Source: Geomonas limicola | Lineage (GTDB): Bacteria > Desulfobacterota > Desulfuromonadia > Geobacterales > Geobacteraceae | Length of the DNA: 64,000 nt | NCBI RefSeq assembly: GCF_014193675.1 | Contig: NZ_BLXZ01000009.1 | Coordinates: forward strand, 62,287-126,286 | Direction of reading: 5' to 3' | Shown here: piece after piece, positions 51,354-59,649 of the stretch | How positions within the stretch are numbered: the stretch's first letter is position 1 | Layout: the number at the start of each line of letters is the position of its first letter | Translations under genes and position numbers: made by a program | The notes under the pieces: model-generated | Told to the model about the DNA's origin: nothing | Seen by the model: only the letters and a program-made list of their open reading frames with translations | Database searches by the model: none

Positions 51354-51393
51354 AAAAAGGCCTCCCGGCATCGAGCCGGGAGGCCTTTTTTAT
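51354..51393. terminator. Bidirectional terminator
   Basis: AAAAAGGCCTCCCGG and CCGGGAGGCCTTTTT form a strong stem between the converging ParA-like and YibQ-type genes. Confidence 0.88.
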
Positions 51394-51434
51394 CTTTACT
51401 GTTACCCACCGCGGTTCTCAACCTCAACCAGTTC

Positions 51435-52388
51435 CTAACTGGTCAGCTCCGAGGCGTGTACGAAGGTGATCCCCTCGCGGGCCAGTTGCGGCATCATCGC
51501 CCTGAGAGCCCGGATGGTCGCCGGATGGGGGTGGCAGATGGCGATGGCCGAACCGCGCTTGCGGGCTATGGCCGCCGCCTGGGCCAACTGTTTGCCGATC
51601 AGTGCCTCGTCCTGAACGTTGTCCAGGAAAACCTGGCGCGCCGCACAACGTATCCCAAGGGCCTTCGCGGTACGCAGACCGGCCGATGACGGCGAGGTCA
51701 TGGAATCCACGAAGAACACCCCCTTACCCTGCAACACCTTGAGCACTACTTCCATCTTCTCGGCACTCTGGGTGAACCGTGAACCCATGTGGTTGTTGGC
51801 CCCCACCGCGTGCGGCACGCTCCGGAAATAGCTGTTCACCCGGTCGGCGATCTCGGCATCGGACATGGCAACCAGCACCCCGACCTTCTCCATCGGCTGG
51901 CGCGGATACCCCTCCGGCTCCATCGGCATGTGCACCATCACCTCGCGCCCCGCGGCATGCGCCTTTTCGGCAACCTCCCTGGCATGGGCCAGGCTGGGGA
52001 TCACCGAGAAGGTTATCGGCAGGTCGATGGAAAGAAGTGCCTGGAGTTCCTTCGGGCTCGCTCCCATGTCGTCGATGATGATGGCGAGCCTCCCCGGGCC
52101 GCTGCCGTGGGGCAGCGCGGCCTGGTGCGGCTTGGCCGGCTTGGTCTCGGGCTTAAGCGGATGTGCACTGGAGAGCGCCTCTTGCCGGGGCTCGGGGCGC
52201 GCCGGGATTTTCAGGTGCGCGGCCGGATGCTCGGCCTTGGGCGCGGGAGCCGTCTTACTGCGCCCGTGCTCGAGCAAAAACATGGCGGCGGCGATGACCA
52301 CGGCTACCACAACGAGCGCTACCAGGGGACCTTTGCGGCCTCCGGAAGGCGCCTTGCGTCTGTTGACTGCTTTACCTCTACGTGCCAA
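51435..52388 (-). CDS. Divergent polysaccharide deacetylase (YibQ family)
   Basis: A 317-residue protein with an N-terminal membrane anchor (about 22-42), a Pro/Lys-rich linker and a divergent polysaccharide-deacetylase barrel (LAIIIDDMGAS near 102, HMPMEPEGYPR, NNHMGSRFT, CHPHPAT). Members act in the periplasm on unknown carbohydrate. No ATG opens the frame. TTG at 52388 is proposed, with GGGGAGG nine bases upstream; another TTG lies at 52406. It is alone and converges on the ParA-like gene. Confidence 0.85.
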   Translation of the reverse strand: MARRGKAVNRRKAPSGGRKGPLVALVVVAVVIAAAMFLLEHGRSKTAPAPKAEHPAAHLKIPARPEPRQEALSSAHPLKPETKPAKPHQAALPHGSGPGRLAIIIDDMGASPKELQALLSIDLPITFSVIPSLAHAREVAEKAHAAGREVMVHMPMEPEGYPRQPMEKVGVLVAMSDAEIADRVNSYFRSVPHAVGANNHMGSRFTQSAEKMEVVLKVLQGKGVFFVDSMTSPSSAGLRTAKALGIRCAARQVFLDNVQDEALIGKQLAQAAAIARKRGSAIAICHPHPATIRALRAMMPQLAREGITFVHASELTS

Positions 52389-52583
52389 TGCGGCAAGCCT
52401 CCCCAATACACAGCGTGAAGTGAGTACTGGCTCTGCGCGTTTTGGTGACTCCGCCAGTTCCAGCCTCCTTGGGGTTATAAAGCGATACGCTGCGCTTTGA
52501 CAAGTCTTTTGTCCGCCGAGCCCGGAAGGCCGTATCCCCCCAATCGCAAAAGTTCTTCCGAATCCCGGAAAAGTCTTCCAACT
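52389..52583. other. Intergenic region, left part of a 521-base gap
   Basis: The gap 52389-52909 lies between the YibQ-type gene and a lipoprotein hydrolase gene. It holds a family A repeat at 52584-52690. The rest shows no convincing gene, RNA or promoter by eye, although promoters for both divergent genes must be here. Confidence 0.4.
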
Positions 52584-52690
52584 GGTCCCCTCTCCCCTGC
52601 GGGAGAGGGACAGGGTGAGGGGGAAGGTGCCACATCGTGGCCGATGGCGGCTTCCCCCACCCCCCGGCCCCCTCCTGTCAAGGGAGTGGG
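52584..52690. repeat. Dispersed intergenic repeat, family A copy 2
   Basis: It matches the reverse complement of the block at 1461-1575 along most of its length, with CCTCTCCC/GGGAGAGG and CCCTCC/AAGGGAG hairpins at the ends and a variable middle. Confidence 0.7.
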
Positions 52691-52909
52691 TGTTGGGATT
52701 CCCGGGATTTCACGTCAAACTTGGCAACGGCCTCGGTTCCGCCTGCTACACCAGGCAGCCCTTCTCGGGAACTCTGCCAAAACTTACCATTGGCTATTTC
52801 TAACACTCCATCGGACGCTATACTTTTCCAGGACCGCAGCCGCCTGCGACCGGAATTCCGACACTCGACGTGCCGCTTCATGAGCTTTCAAGGTATCGGG
52901 AGGTGCATC

Positions 52910-54115
52910 GTGATCAAGCCCCAGCAGCATAACCTCGGTTTTCGCCACCTGGAGAAACTGGTTCTGCTCGTCGTCCTGCTGCTGTGCACCAGCTGCGGCA
53001 GACCGCTCGCCGGACAGCACGCAACACCCACCCAACAGCCCGCTCCGCCGTCCAACCAAACCACACGAGTCCCCGAGCCTGCGCCGGCACCCCCTGCCCC
53101 GGTTCCGGCGACATCCGTGCAACAGGCGCCCCCCCAGGCGAGTTTCACGCTCGTCAGGGTTTTCTTCGCCACGGACCGGGCTCGCTCCACCAGCAGCGAT
53201 CCCTACAAGATGTTCTCCGCCAAGCGCGGCCCGCTCAGTTTCGGCTCCTGCGAGATTGCGCTCCCGCTGAACCCGCCGGAAGCCGGCAACGCGTCCGGTC
53301 AGGACACCCCGGGAAAAACCGCGTCCCGGCCCGCCCTGCGTCGTGTGGTGCCGCGCGAGCGCACAGAACTCCTGAACCAGCTGCGCAGCGCCCTCGCCAA
53401 GACCGGCAAACGGAACCTGCTTATCTTCGTGCACGGCTACAACGTAGGCTTCGCCGATGCGGCCCGGCGCACCGCGCAGCTCAGCCAGGATCTCAACTTC
53501 GACGGCGTAGCCGCCTTTTTCAGCTGGCCTTCCAAGGGGCGCAGCGAGGCCTTCTCGGCTGACGAAACGGATGTGGAATGGGCACAGCCCGATCTCAAGG
53601 AGTTTCTAAAGGAAGTGACCCTGAAAACGCGGGTTAAGAACGTCTACCTCATCGGCCACGGCATGGGGAACCGCGCCCTCGCCAAGGCCTTCATCTACCT
53701 GAATTCCGAGCGTCCCGATCTGGCCAGGCAGGTTCGCGAACTCGTCCTGGTGGCTCCGGACCACAACGCCGACCTGTTCCGAAGCGAGCTGGCACCGAGC
53801 CTCAGTGCTGCCCCCATCCGCACCACCATCTACGCCTCGTCGCGCGACCCTGCTCTCAAGGCTGCACTGAAATACCAGGATTACCTGCGGGCCGGCGACT
53901 CCGGACCGAGTCAGCCGATCTACGAGGGGATCGACACCATCGACGCTTCCCGGGTCGACACCTCCCTCGCCACTCCGAGCAAAGGTGCCAATCGGTCCTC
54001 GATCTTGAGCGACATCCACCGGGTGATCCACGACGGCAAAAAAGCCTACGAGCGCAGCGGACTGCAGGCGGTGAACGACGTATCCGGGCGTTTTTGGCGC
54101 CTTAAGAAACAGTGA
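52910..54115 (+). CDS. Lipoprotein-type alpha/beta hydrolase (DUF900 family) lacking the nucleophile serine
   Basis: A 401-residue exported protein. A hydrophobic signal (about 15-29) ends in LLLCTSC, a likely though not ideal lipobox, then a Pro-rich linker (about 35-80) and an alpha/beta hydrolase domain with FFATDRA, IFVHGYNVGF (oxyanion region) and IGHGMGNRAL near 251. DUF900 hydrolases carry Ser in GHSMG. Here it is Gly251, confirmed in the bases (CAC GGC ATG). It may be a non-catalytic binding protein. GTG 52910 follows GGGAGGTG, and longer frames lack a ribosome site. Confidence 0.78.
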   Translation: MIKPQQHNLGFRHLEKLVLLVVLLLCTSCGRPLAGQHATPTQQPAPPSNQTTRVPEPAPAPPAPVPATSVQQAPPQASFTLVRVFFATDRARSTSSDPYKMFSAKRGPLSFGSCEIALPLNPPEAGNASGQDTPGKTASRPALRRVVPRERTELLNQLRSALAKTGKRNLLIFVHGYNVGFADAARRTAQLSQDLNFDGVAAFFSWPSKGRSEAFSADETDVEWAQPDLKEFLKEVTLKTRVKNVYLIGHGMGNRALAKAFIYLNSERPDLARQVRELVLVAPDHNADLFRSELAPSLSAAPIRTTIYASSRDPALKAALKYQDYLRAGDSGPSQPIYEGIDTIDASRVDTSLATPSKGANRSSILSDIHRVIHDGKKAYERSGLQAVNDVSGRFWRLKKQ

Positions 54116-54181
54116 GGAGTTGCTTTGAAAATGGTGGGATAAAAGCAGGAACTTACAGGATTTTACTCAAGGAGGATGGTC

Positions 54182-54379
54182 ATGCCACTTGTTCACGTCA
54201 TCATCGTACTGATCGTGGTCGGCGTCTTGTTAGGGCTCATCAACCGGTACATCCCCATGGCCGGTTCCATCAAGTCGATCCTGAACGCCGTAGTGGTCAT
54301 CGCCGTGGTGCTCTGGCTGCTTCAGGTTTTCGGCCTCTTGCACTACATCACCAGGATGCAGGTCGGCAAGGTGAAGTAA
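54182..54379 (+). CDS. Small two-helix membrane protein, Thivi_2564-like
   Basis: A 65-residue protein with two hydrophobic helices (about 3-20 and 32-52), joined by GLINRYIPMAGSIKS, and a final short polar tail. The pattern resembles the Thivi_2564 family of small membrane proteins of unknown role. The ATG at 54182 is six bases after AAGGAGG. An ATG at 54176 directly abuts that site and is less likely. It overlaps the end of the converging diguanylate cyclase gene by 32 bases. Confidence 0.75.
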   Translation: MPLVHVIIVLIVVGVLLGLINRYIPMAGSIKSILNAVVVIAVVLWLLQVFGLLHYITRMQVGKVK

Positions 54380-55304
54380 TTCCCGCTGCCGGTTTCGGGC
54401 CGAAGTTGGCCTCAACCCGGTTGCGCCCGTTGCGTTTGGCCCGGTACAGGGCCTGGTCCGCCGAGCGAATCAGGTCGGCGGGTTGGCAGGAGGTGTCGCA
54501 GCAGGTGGCGACGCCGAGGCTCAGCGAGGTTGCAACCAAGCCCTCCGGGGTATCGATCGGCTCCCGACAGACGCTCAGGCGCAGGCGTTCCGCCAAGGCC
54601 TGGGCGTTCTCGGCACTGCACCCCGCCAGCACGATCAGAAACTCTTCGCCCCCGTAGCGCCCCACGCCATCGTAAGGTCTCATGCGCCCCTGCATCTTCT
54701 GCGCAACGGCGCGCAACACCACGTCTCCCGCCAGGTGACCGTACCGATCGTTCACCGCCTTGAAGTGATCGATATCCGCCATCACCACGCTGAGGGGTTG
54801 ACCGCTGCGCCGGGACCGGGACAGTTCGCGGGCCAGGCAGCCGACGATCTCCTCGTGATTCCACAACCCCGTCAGCGGGTCGCGGGCGGCCTTCTCGCGC
54901 AGCGCCTCGCGCGCGGTGATCAACTGGTCCTGCAGCTCGACGATCCTTCGCCCGGCGCGCAGCCGCACCTGAAGCTCGTTCACGTTGAACGGCTTGGTGA
55001 GGTAGTCGTCGGCTCCGGCACCCATGCCGACACAGAGGTTCTCTTCCCCGGTCAACGCGGTCAGCAGGATGATGTAGGTGTACTGGTCGCAGGTGCCGCT
55101 GCGCATCCTGCGGCAAAGCTCCAGGCCGTCAATCTCCGGCATCATCCAATCCACGATGGCCAACCGGGGCGCCTTCGAGGACTGCATAACCTGCCAGGCT
55201 TCACTCCCGTCCCGGGCCTCCACGACGTCGAACCCCCAGCGTCCCAGATGGGCCTCCAACAAGCGCCGGGTAACGGCATCGTCCTCCGCAACCAGAATCT
55301 GCAT
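54348..55304 (-). CDS. Response regulator with GGDEF diguanylate cyclase domain
   Basis: A 318-residue soluble protein. A receiver domain (1-120; VAEDDAVT acidic pair, phospho-acceptor in IVDWMMPEIDG, Lys in TKPFN) is followed by a GGDEF domain (about 155-310) with DPLTGLWN and the active-site motif RYGGEEF (near 215). It should make cyclic di-GMP on phosphorylation. No clear RxxD inhibitory site was identified. The start at 55304 follows GGAGGGG. Confidence 0.93.
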   Translation of the reverse strand: MQILVAEDDAVTRRLLEAHLGRWGFDVVEARDGSEAWQVMQSSKAPRLAIVDWMMPEIDGLELCRRMRSGTCDQYTYIILLTALTGEENLCVGMGAGADDYLTKPFNVNELQVRLRAGRRIVELQDQLITAREALREKAARDPLTGLWNHEEIVGCLARELSRSRRSGQPLSVVMADIDHFKAVNDRYGHLAGDVVLRAVAQKMQGRMRPYDGVGRYGGEEFLIVLAGCSAENAQALAERLRLSVCREPIDTPEGLVATSLSLGVATCCDTSCQPADLIRSADQALYRAKRNGRNRVEANFGPKPAAGITSPCRPASW

Positions 55305-55753
55305 ATCCCCTCCATCGCCGGTACCGCAGCAGCTAACCGCGGCAACGGGCCGACGTATCACACGAGCCGGAAATCAATCCGCACAACTTCTCAATCTAAT
55401 TTCGTCAGTTCCTGTCAAAACTTGAGTCTCTTTATATTATTTTTTAGACAGTTATCATTTCCCGACGAGGCAAAGGGAGTATTGCGCAGCCAATAACGTG
55501 TGAGCGTTAATTTCTACGTATACGCGTGGAACTCTCTCTGACAGATGCAGCAACCCAAATCTGTGTTAGTCTTTCCTACCAGTTGAATTTGCAGCACCTT
55601 CAGTTTTTACACGATCCTTCACCGGAAAAGAAGACCAACCACCACGATGCTGCTGAGATTATACCTGTGCATCGAAATCCAGCCCGGCCCCGGTTTAGTC
55701 CAGCCACTGTATAACCAGAATGCATTGCACATTTTTTTGATGGAGACCACTAC
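55305..55753. other. Intergenic region without recognisable content
   Basis: A 449-base AT-richer gap between two divergent genes. It probably carries promoters in both directions, but I see no convincing boxes, hairpins, RNA gene or small reading frame with a ribosome site. Confidence 0.4.
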
Positions 55754-56659
55754 ATGCTGACCATGCAGGAAGTAAAGAACCACTATTTTTTCACCGAAAA
55801 GGATGCCGAGCTGCTCAGCGAGCTGCTGCCGCTGGTACGCGATAACAGCAGCGCTCTCATGGACGCATTTTACGACTACCTGTTGAAGATCCCGGAGACG
55901 GCGAAGTTCCTGCGCAACGAGCAGGACCTGCAGAAGCTGAAAAAGACCCACGCCGAATGGCTGATCTCGGTCTTTTGCGGCAGATACGACAACGAGTACC
56001 TGCTCACGCTGCAGCACATCGGCCAGACCCACGTGCGCATCGGCGTCAACGCCCACTATGTGAACGCCGCCATGAACGTGATGCGGCGCCATCTCATCGA
56101 GATGTTGCAGTCGAACTATCCCAACATCGAGGACCGCCGCAAGTACCGGATCGCGACAGAGAAGATACTGGACATCAACCTGGACATCATGAGCACCTCG
56201 TACCAGGAAGAGGAGCTGCGCCGGGTGTTCGTCTCGCACCGCATCGAGTCCAAGCTGATCCACGCCGCCGAGCGTTTCACCTACGGGCTCAACCTGATCC
56301 TGGTGCTGGCACTCATCGGGGTGTCGCTCTCGGTGGTCGTGCTTTTTCTCTGGGACCTGGTGCACATCTTCCAGGGCGACTTCGAGAAAGGGATACTGTC
56401 GGCGCTGGGAACCCTGCTCATCCTCTGGATGATGATCGAGCTCATGGACAACGAGATAAAGACGCTTAAGGGGGGCAAGTTCAACATCCTCATCTTCATC
56501 GGCGTCATCATCGTCGCGCTCATCCGCGAGATCCTGATCTCCACCCTGCGCCACGATGTGCTCAACACCCAGGTCTTTCTCGCAGGAACACTGCTCATCC
56601 TGGGTATCGTCTACTACCTGGTGGCGCGCAGCCAAGGGGACCGCAATCATCGGGACTGA
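55754..56659 (+). CDS. Protoglobin sensor fused to a PsiE-like membrane domain
   Basis: A 301-residue protein. The N-terminal part (about 1-160) matches the globin-coupled sensor/protoglobin pattern, with a probable proximal heme histidine in IGQTHVRIGVNAHY near residue 95. The C-terminal part (about 170-295) has four hydrophobic helices and resembles PsiE-type membrane proteins (LLILWMMIELMDNEIK, LIREILIS). It could sense oxygen or another gas at the inner membrane and signal through the membrane domain. GGAG lies eight bases before the ATG. The output is unknown. Confidence 0.82.
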   Translation: MLTMQEVKNHYFFTEKDAELLSELLPLVRDNSSALMDAFYDYLLKIPETAKFLRNEQDLQKLKKTHAEWLISVFCGRYDNEYLLTLQHIGQTHVRIGVNAHYVNAAMNVMRRHLIEMLQSNYPNIEDRRKYRIATEKILDINLDIMSTSYQEEELRRVFVSHRIESKLIHAAERFTYGLNLILVLALIGVSLSVVVLFLWDLVHIFQGDFEKGILSALGTLLILWMMIELMDNEIKTLKGGKFNILIFIGVIIVALIREILISTLRHDVLNTQVFLAGTLLILGIVYYLVARSQGDRNHRD

Positions 56660-56981
56660 GTCCGTGGCGCCGTCAGCTACGTGAGCTGCGTCTCTACATC
56701 CAGATTTTTTTTCGCAGCGCACAGCTGTCGGGCAGGTTCGGACTATCTGCCGTCCTTCTGAGCCAGAGATGGCAACAGGTCAGCCTGCCAGGCTCTTTCT
56801 CATCCCTTGTCTCGTTATACAGGCTCTTGTACCCGAAAGAAGTTGTGACTAAGAGCAACAAACGAATAAGAGAAACCGGTCTACCCAAGCCTTTACAATG
56901 CCTGTGTCTTTGCTATGATGGGCCAGATGGAATCCGGAATATCCGGAGAAACCAACCCCATCGACGCGAGGTCAATGGCAC
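56660..56981. other. Intergenic region upstream of modE
   Basis: No gene with a ribosome site is visible in these 322 bases. An imperfect inverted repeat at 56813-56835 (CGTTATACA ... TTGTACCCG) loosely recalls ModE-type operators and could allow autoregulation. The match is weak. Confidence 0.3.
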
Positions 56982-57794
56982 ATGCAGGCCAAGAAGAAAA
57001 CAGGGGTACTTCTGGATTCCAGCCTCTGGTTCAACCGCGAGGATCACAAGTTTCTGGGAGGAGACCGCATCGAGTTGCTGGAGCGGATCGATGAACTCGG
57101 CTCCATCACCAAGGCGGCCAGGGCGGTCGGCATCAGCTACAAGACCGCGTGGGACCAGATCAACACCATCAACAACTTAGCGGAAAAGCCGCTGGTAGAG
57201 CGTCTGACCGGCGGCAGGGGTGGCGGCGGCACCAGCCTCACTGCCGAGGGGAAGCGGCTGATCGCCGAATATCGCATCATCCAGGGGGAGCTTCGCACCC
57301 TCCTGGACAACCTGGGCAGCAGGCTGGGAGACAGCAACGGCCTGTTCCAATTTTTGAGGAGAATCTCCATGAAAGTGAGCGCACGCAACACCTTCGCAGG
57401 GACGATCACCAACCTTACCAAGGGCGCCGTCAATGCCGAAGTCACCCTTTCCCTGAAGGGGGGAATCCCGCTGACCGCCGTCATCACCAACGGTGCGGTC
57501 GAAAACCTCGGGCTGACCACCGGCAAGGACGCCTATGCCATCATCAAGGCAAGCTCCATCATCATCGGTACCGACCTGCACGATGCCAAGACCAGTGCCC
57601 GCAACGTCTTCTGCGGCACGATTTCGAAAATCATCGAGGGTCCGGTGAGCACCGAGGTGGACATCGAGATCGGCGGCGGCAATACCGTGAGCTCCGTCAT
57701 CACCCACGGCAGCTCGCAGAATCTCGGCCTGAAGGTCGGCGCCCACGCCTGCGCCATGTTCAAGGCCTCCAGCGTCATCATCGGCGTCAACTGA
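56982..57794 (+). CDS. modE: Molybdate-responsive transcriptional regulator ModE
   Basis: A 270-residue regulator. The N-terminal winged helix (about 1-115; ITKAARAVGISYKTAWDQI) is followed by two Mop/TOBE molybdate-binding domains (about 130-195 and 203-268; each with SARNTFAGTI or SARNVFCGTI). Bound molybdate normally changes expression of molybdate uptake and molybdoenzyme genes, including nitrogenase-linked ones. No mod transporter is adjacent, but the next operon carries cowN. Confidence 0.94.
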   Translation: MQAKKKTGVLLDSSLWFNREDHKFLGGDRIELLERIDELGSITKAARAVGISYKTAWDQINTINNLAEKPLVERLTGGRGGGGTSLTAEGKRLIAEYRIIQGELRTLLDNLGSRLGDSNGLFQFLRRISMKVSARNTFAGTITNLTKGAVNAEVTLSLKGGIPLTAVITNGAVENLGLTTGKDAYAIIKASSIIIGTDLHDAKTSARNVFCGTISKIIEGPVSTEVDIEIGGGNTVSSVITHGSSQNLGLKVGAHACAMFKASSVIIGVN

Positions 57795-57802
57795 CACCTC
57801 GA

Positions 57803-57840
57803 GGGGGACAGTCACTGCGGCCTGTCCCCCTTCTCCCTTT
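57803..57840 (+). terminator. Terminator after modE
   Basis: The stem GGGGGACAG/CTGTCCCCC with a ten-base loop is followed by TTCTCCCTTT, a pyrimidine-rich but imperfect U-tract. Confidence 0.6.
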
Positions 57841-58130
57841 CCCTCCAGGTTCTTCCCTCTCCCAGCGTCTCTGCACCATACTCGTAAGACTGATTTTCCG
57901 TTTGTCCCCTTGCCGGCTCCCTTTGGCGCCTGAGCACCTCGCTCCCACACCGCTCGCTGGCTAGGGACCGGGCAGATAGGACGCAGTTGCACAACTTTGC
58001 GGCAGGCCGGCGCGACCATCTCACCCAGCAACCCCCTAACCAGCTGTTCATACGGCATATTCTCCACCCTTTCTCGTTGGCACAGAGCGTGAAATCGGAG
58101 AAGTGCTCGAGATCTTCGAAAGGAGGTGAC
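57841..58130 (+). promoter_or_regulatory. Region expected to hold the promoter of the cowN operon
   Basis: No coding gene is supported here. GGAGGTGAC at the right end is the ribosome site of the next gene. TTGGCACAGAGCGTGAAA near 58076 has the -24 half of a sigma-54 promoter but not the -12 GC, so I do not call it one. No clear NifA site was found. Confidence 0.3.
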
Positions 58131-58565
58131 ATGGCGACCATCACCTATTTCACCAAGCTCGGCTGCCAAACCGCGGCCAAACAGGTCGAGGCACTGCGGC
58201 AAGCCGGACACCAGGTCGAGGTGCGCGACCTGCTGGCGGAACCGTGGGACGCGGCCCAGCTTACCTCGTACTTCGGCGACCTGCCGGTAGCCCAGTGGTT
58301 CAACCCGAACTCGCCCAGGGTGAAGGCCGGCGAGATCGATCCGGCGGCCTACGACGCCGCTGCCGCCCTCGAACTGATGCGCGCCGACCACCTTTTGATC
58401 CGGCGGCCCCTCATGGAATCCGGCGGCACCCGGATGTGTGGCTTCGACCCTGCTAGGGTCCACGCCTGGATCGGTTTTTCCAACCCGGAGGAGGTTCTGC
58501 CTCGCGCTAAGGAGTTCCAGACCTGCTCGCATCCGGCCAGCGAACCGCTACCGCGCTGCCCCTAG
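58131..58565 (+). CDS. ArsC-fold nitrogenase-associated (NifO-like) protein
   Basis: A 144-residue thioredoxin-fold protein of the arsenate reductase/Spx group. The pattern fits the nitrogenase-associated subgroup: FTKLGCQTAAKQVEAL with a single N-terminal cysteine (Cys12), EVRDLLAEPWDAAQL, WFNPNSPRVKAGEID and LLIRRPLMESGG. Arsenate reductases usually have a different catalytic cysteine context. First gene of a four-gene operon ending in cowN. GGAGG lies upstream of the ATG. Role in nitrogen fixation inferred from family and context. Confidence 0.82.
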   Translation: MATITYFTKLGCQTAAKQVEALRQAGHQVEVRDLLAEPWDAAQLTSYFGDLPVAQWFNPNSPRVKAGEIDPAAYDAAAALELMRADHLLIRRPLMESGGTRMCGFDPARVHAWIGFSNPEEVLPRAKEFQTCSHPASEPLPRCP

Positions 58566-58581
58566 CGGGCGGGAGGGAACC

Positions 58582-58896
58582 ATGGCGTTGGATCGAGAGC
58601 AAGCCAAAAGCCTCTTCGAAAAATACCGCAAGCACCGCGACGGCATCCGCAGTAATCCGGAACTCGCCGGCGTCTGCCTGATCTGCGGCTCGACGCACGT
58701 AGGGCCGCACCCGGAATTCTCGCAGCAGATGATCTGCCACAGTTGCGGCTTTGCCTTTTACCGTTACCGCTGCCCGGACTGCGGCGCCACCGTCGACGGC
58801 AGGGACCCGCTCAACCCCGCGTGTCGGGAGTGCGGCCTGCGCCAATGCACCTGCGGGGCCTGCGGGTGCCGGTCCTCTTACGGGAGTAGCCCATGA
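58582..58896 (+). CDS. Multi-cysteine zinc-ribbon protein
   Basis: A 104-residue protein whose first 30 residues are a charged helix (REQAKSLFEKYRKHRDGI). The rest is dense in CxxC pairs: CLICG, CHSCGF, CPDCGA, CRECGL and a CTCGACGC tail, enough for two or more zinc or iron-sulfur sites. GGGAGGG precedes the ATG at 58582. It overlaps the next gene by four bases. I know no function. Its place suggests a metal-linked role alongside CowN and the isomerase. Confidence 0.8.
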   Translation: MALDREQAKSLFEKYRKHRDGIRSNPELAGVCLICGSTHVGPHPEFSQQMICHSCGFAFYRYRCPDCGATVDGRDPLNPACRECGLRQCTCGACGCRSSYGSSP

Positions 58897-59321
58897 TCTG
58901 CGTAACCCAGGGAAGTAAGGTCACCCTCAGCTACATCGGCACCCTGGATGACGGGACGATCTTCTACAGCACCGAGGAACACGGTCCGCTCACGGTGACC
59001 ATCGGTGCCGAGCAGGTCTTTCCGGCACTGGAGCGCGCGCTCATCGGCATGCGTGCCGGCCAGAGCAAAAACGTGGTGCTCAGCGTCGATGAGGCCTACG
59101 GGCCGCGCCGCGCGGAGAACATCCTCAAGGTGCCCTGCAGTCTGTTTCCGGTGGAACGAGAGGTTGTCCCGGGGCAGAAGCTGAGTATCGACTTCAAAGG
59201 GGGGCAGTCCCGCATCATGCGGGTGATCAGCCTGGAGGAAGGTGTGGTGACGCTGGATGGCAACCACGCACTCGCTGGCTGCGAGTTGAGTTTTGCGCTG
59301 CGCGTGGACGACGTTACTTGA
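58893..59321 (+). CDS. FKBP-type peptidyl-prolyl isomerase (SlyD-like)
   Basis: A 142-residue cytoplasmic protein with the FKBP start VTLSYIGTLDDGTIFYST, an insert-in-flap domain typical of SlyD (about 68-125) and the conserved GMRAGQSKNVVLSVDEAYG. It lacks the histidine-rich metal-binding tail of E. coli SlyD. It starts in a four-base overlap with the zinc-ribbon gene, so the two are coupled. It could fold a partner in this operon. Confidence 0.9.
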   Translation: MICVTQGSKVTLSYIGTLDDGTIFYSTEEHGPLTVTIGAEQVFPALERALIGMRAGQSKNVVLSVDEAYGPRRAENILKVPCSLFPVEREVVPGQKLSIDFKGGQSRIMRVISLEEGVVTLDGNHALAGCELSFALRVDDVT

Positions 59322-59341
59322 AAGAAGTGCTTGAGGTATTG

Positions 59342-59647
59342 ATGCATAACAACCCGAAACCTGACCGCTACGTCTCCTTTACCGGCATCGAGGCGGACCG
59401 CAACTCCGTCGAACTGGTGGCACACTTGCGCCGCTACATCGACGATCCCGAGAAGACGAACCCCTTTTGGGAGAAGTTCAAGGAGAAATTGTCCCGGGTG
59501 GGACAACCGGAGCACAACGGCGGGCGCTCGCTGGACGAGCTGTTCCTGATCCACTCCTATATCAACAACATCCGCGAACTCTTCGAAAATGAGGAGGATC
59601 TTCCGGCACTGGCGCTTCTGGAAAAGATCGAGCTGGAGAGCTGCTGA
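59342..59647 (+). CDS. cowN: CowN, nitrogenase protection protein
   Basis: A 101-residue protein matching CowN: DRYVSFTGIEADRNSVELV, LRRYIDDPEKTNPFWEKF, and LFLIHSYINNIRELFE with an acidic end (EKIELESC). CowN lets diazotrophs keep fixing nitrogen in carbon monoxide by shielding nitrogenase. ATG 59342 has GAGGT five bases upstream. A TTG at 59318 is rejected. It ends two bases before a converging gene. No nif structural genes are in this window. Confidence 0.88.
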   Translation: MHNNPKPDRYVSFTGIEADRNSVELVAHLRRYIDDPEKTNPFWEKFKEKLSRVGQPEHNGGRSLDELFLIHSYINNIRELFENEEDLPALALLEKIELESC

Positions 59648-59649
59648 CG

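Noticed and set aside
48521..51427. A 968-codon open frame extending xseA far upstream
   Set aside because: The upstream half is antisense to the ParA-like gene. The XseA family N-terminus and its ribosome site fix the start at 49861.
58070..58095. A possible sigma-54 promoter before the cowN operon
   Set aside because: The -24 element TTGGCAC is present, but the -12 position lacks the GC of the consensus at the right distance.
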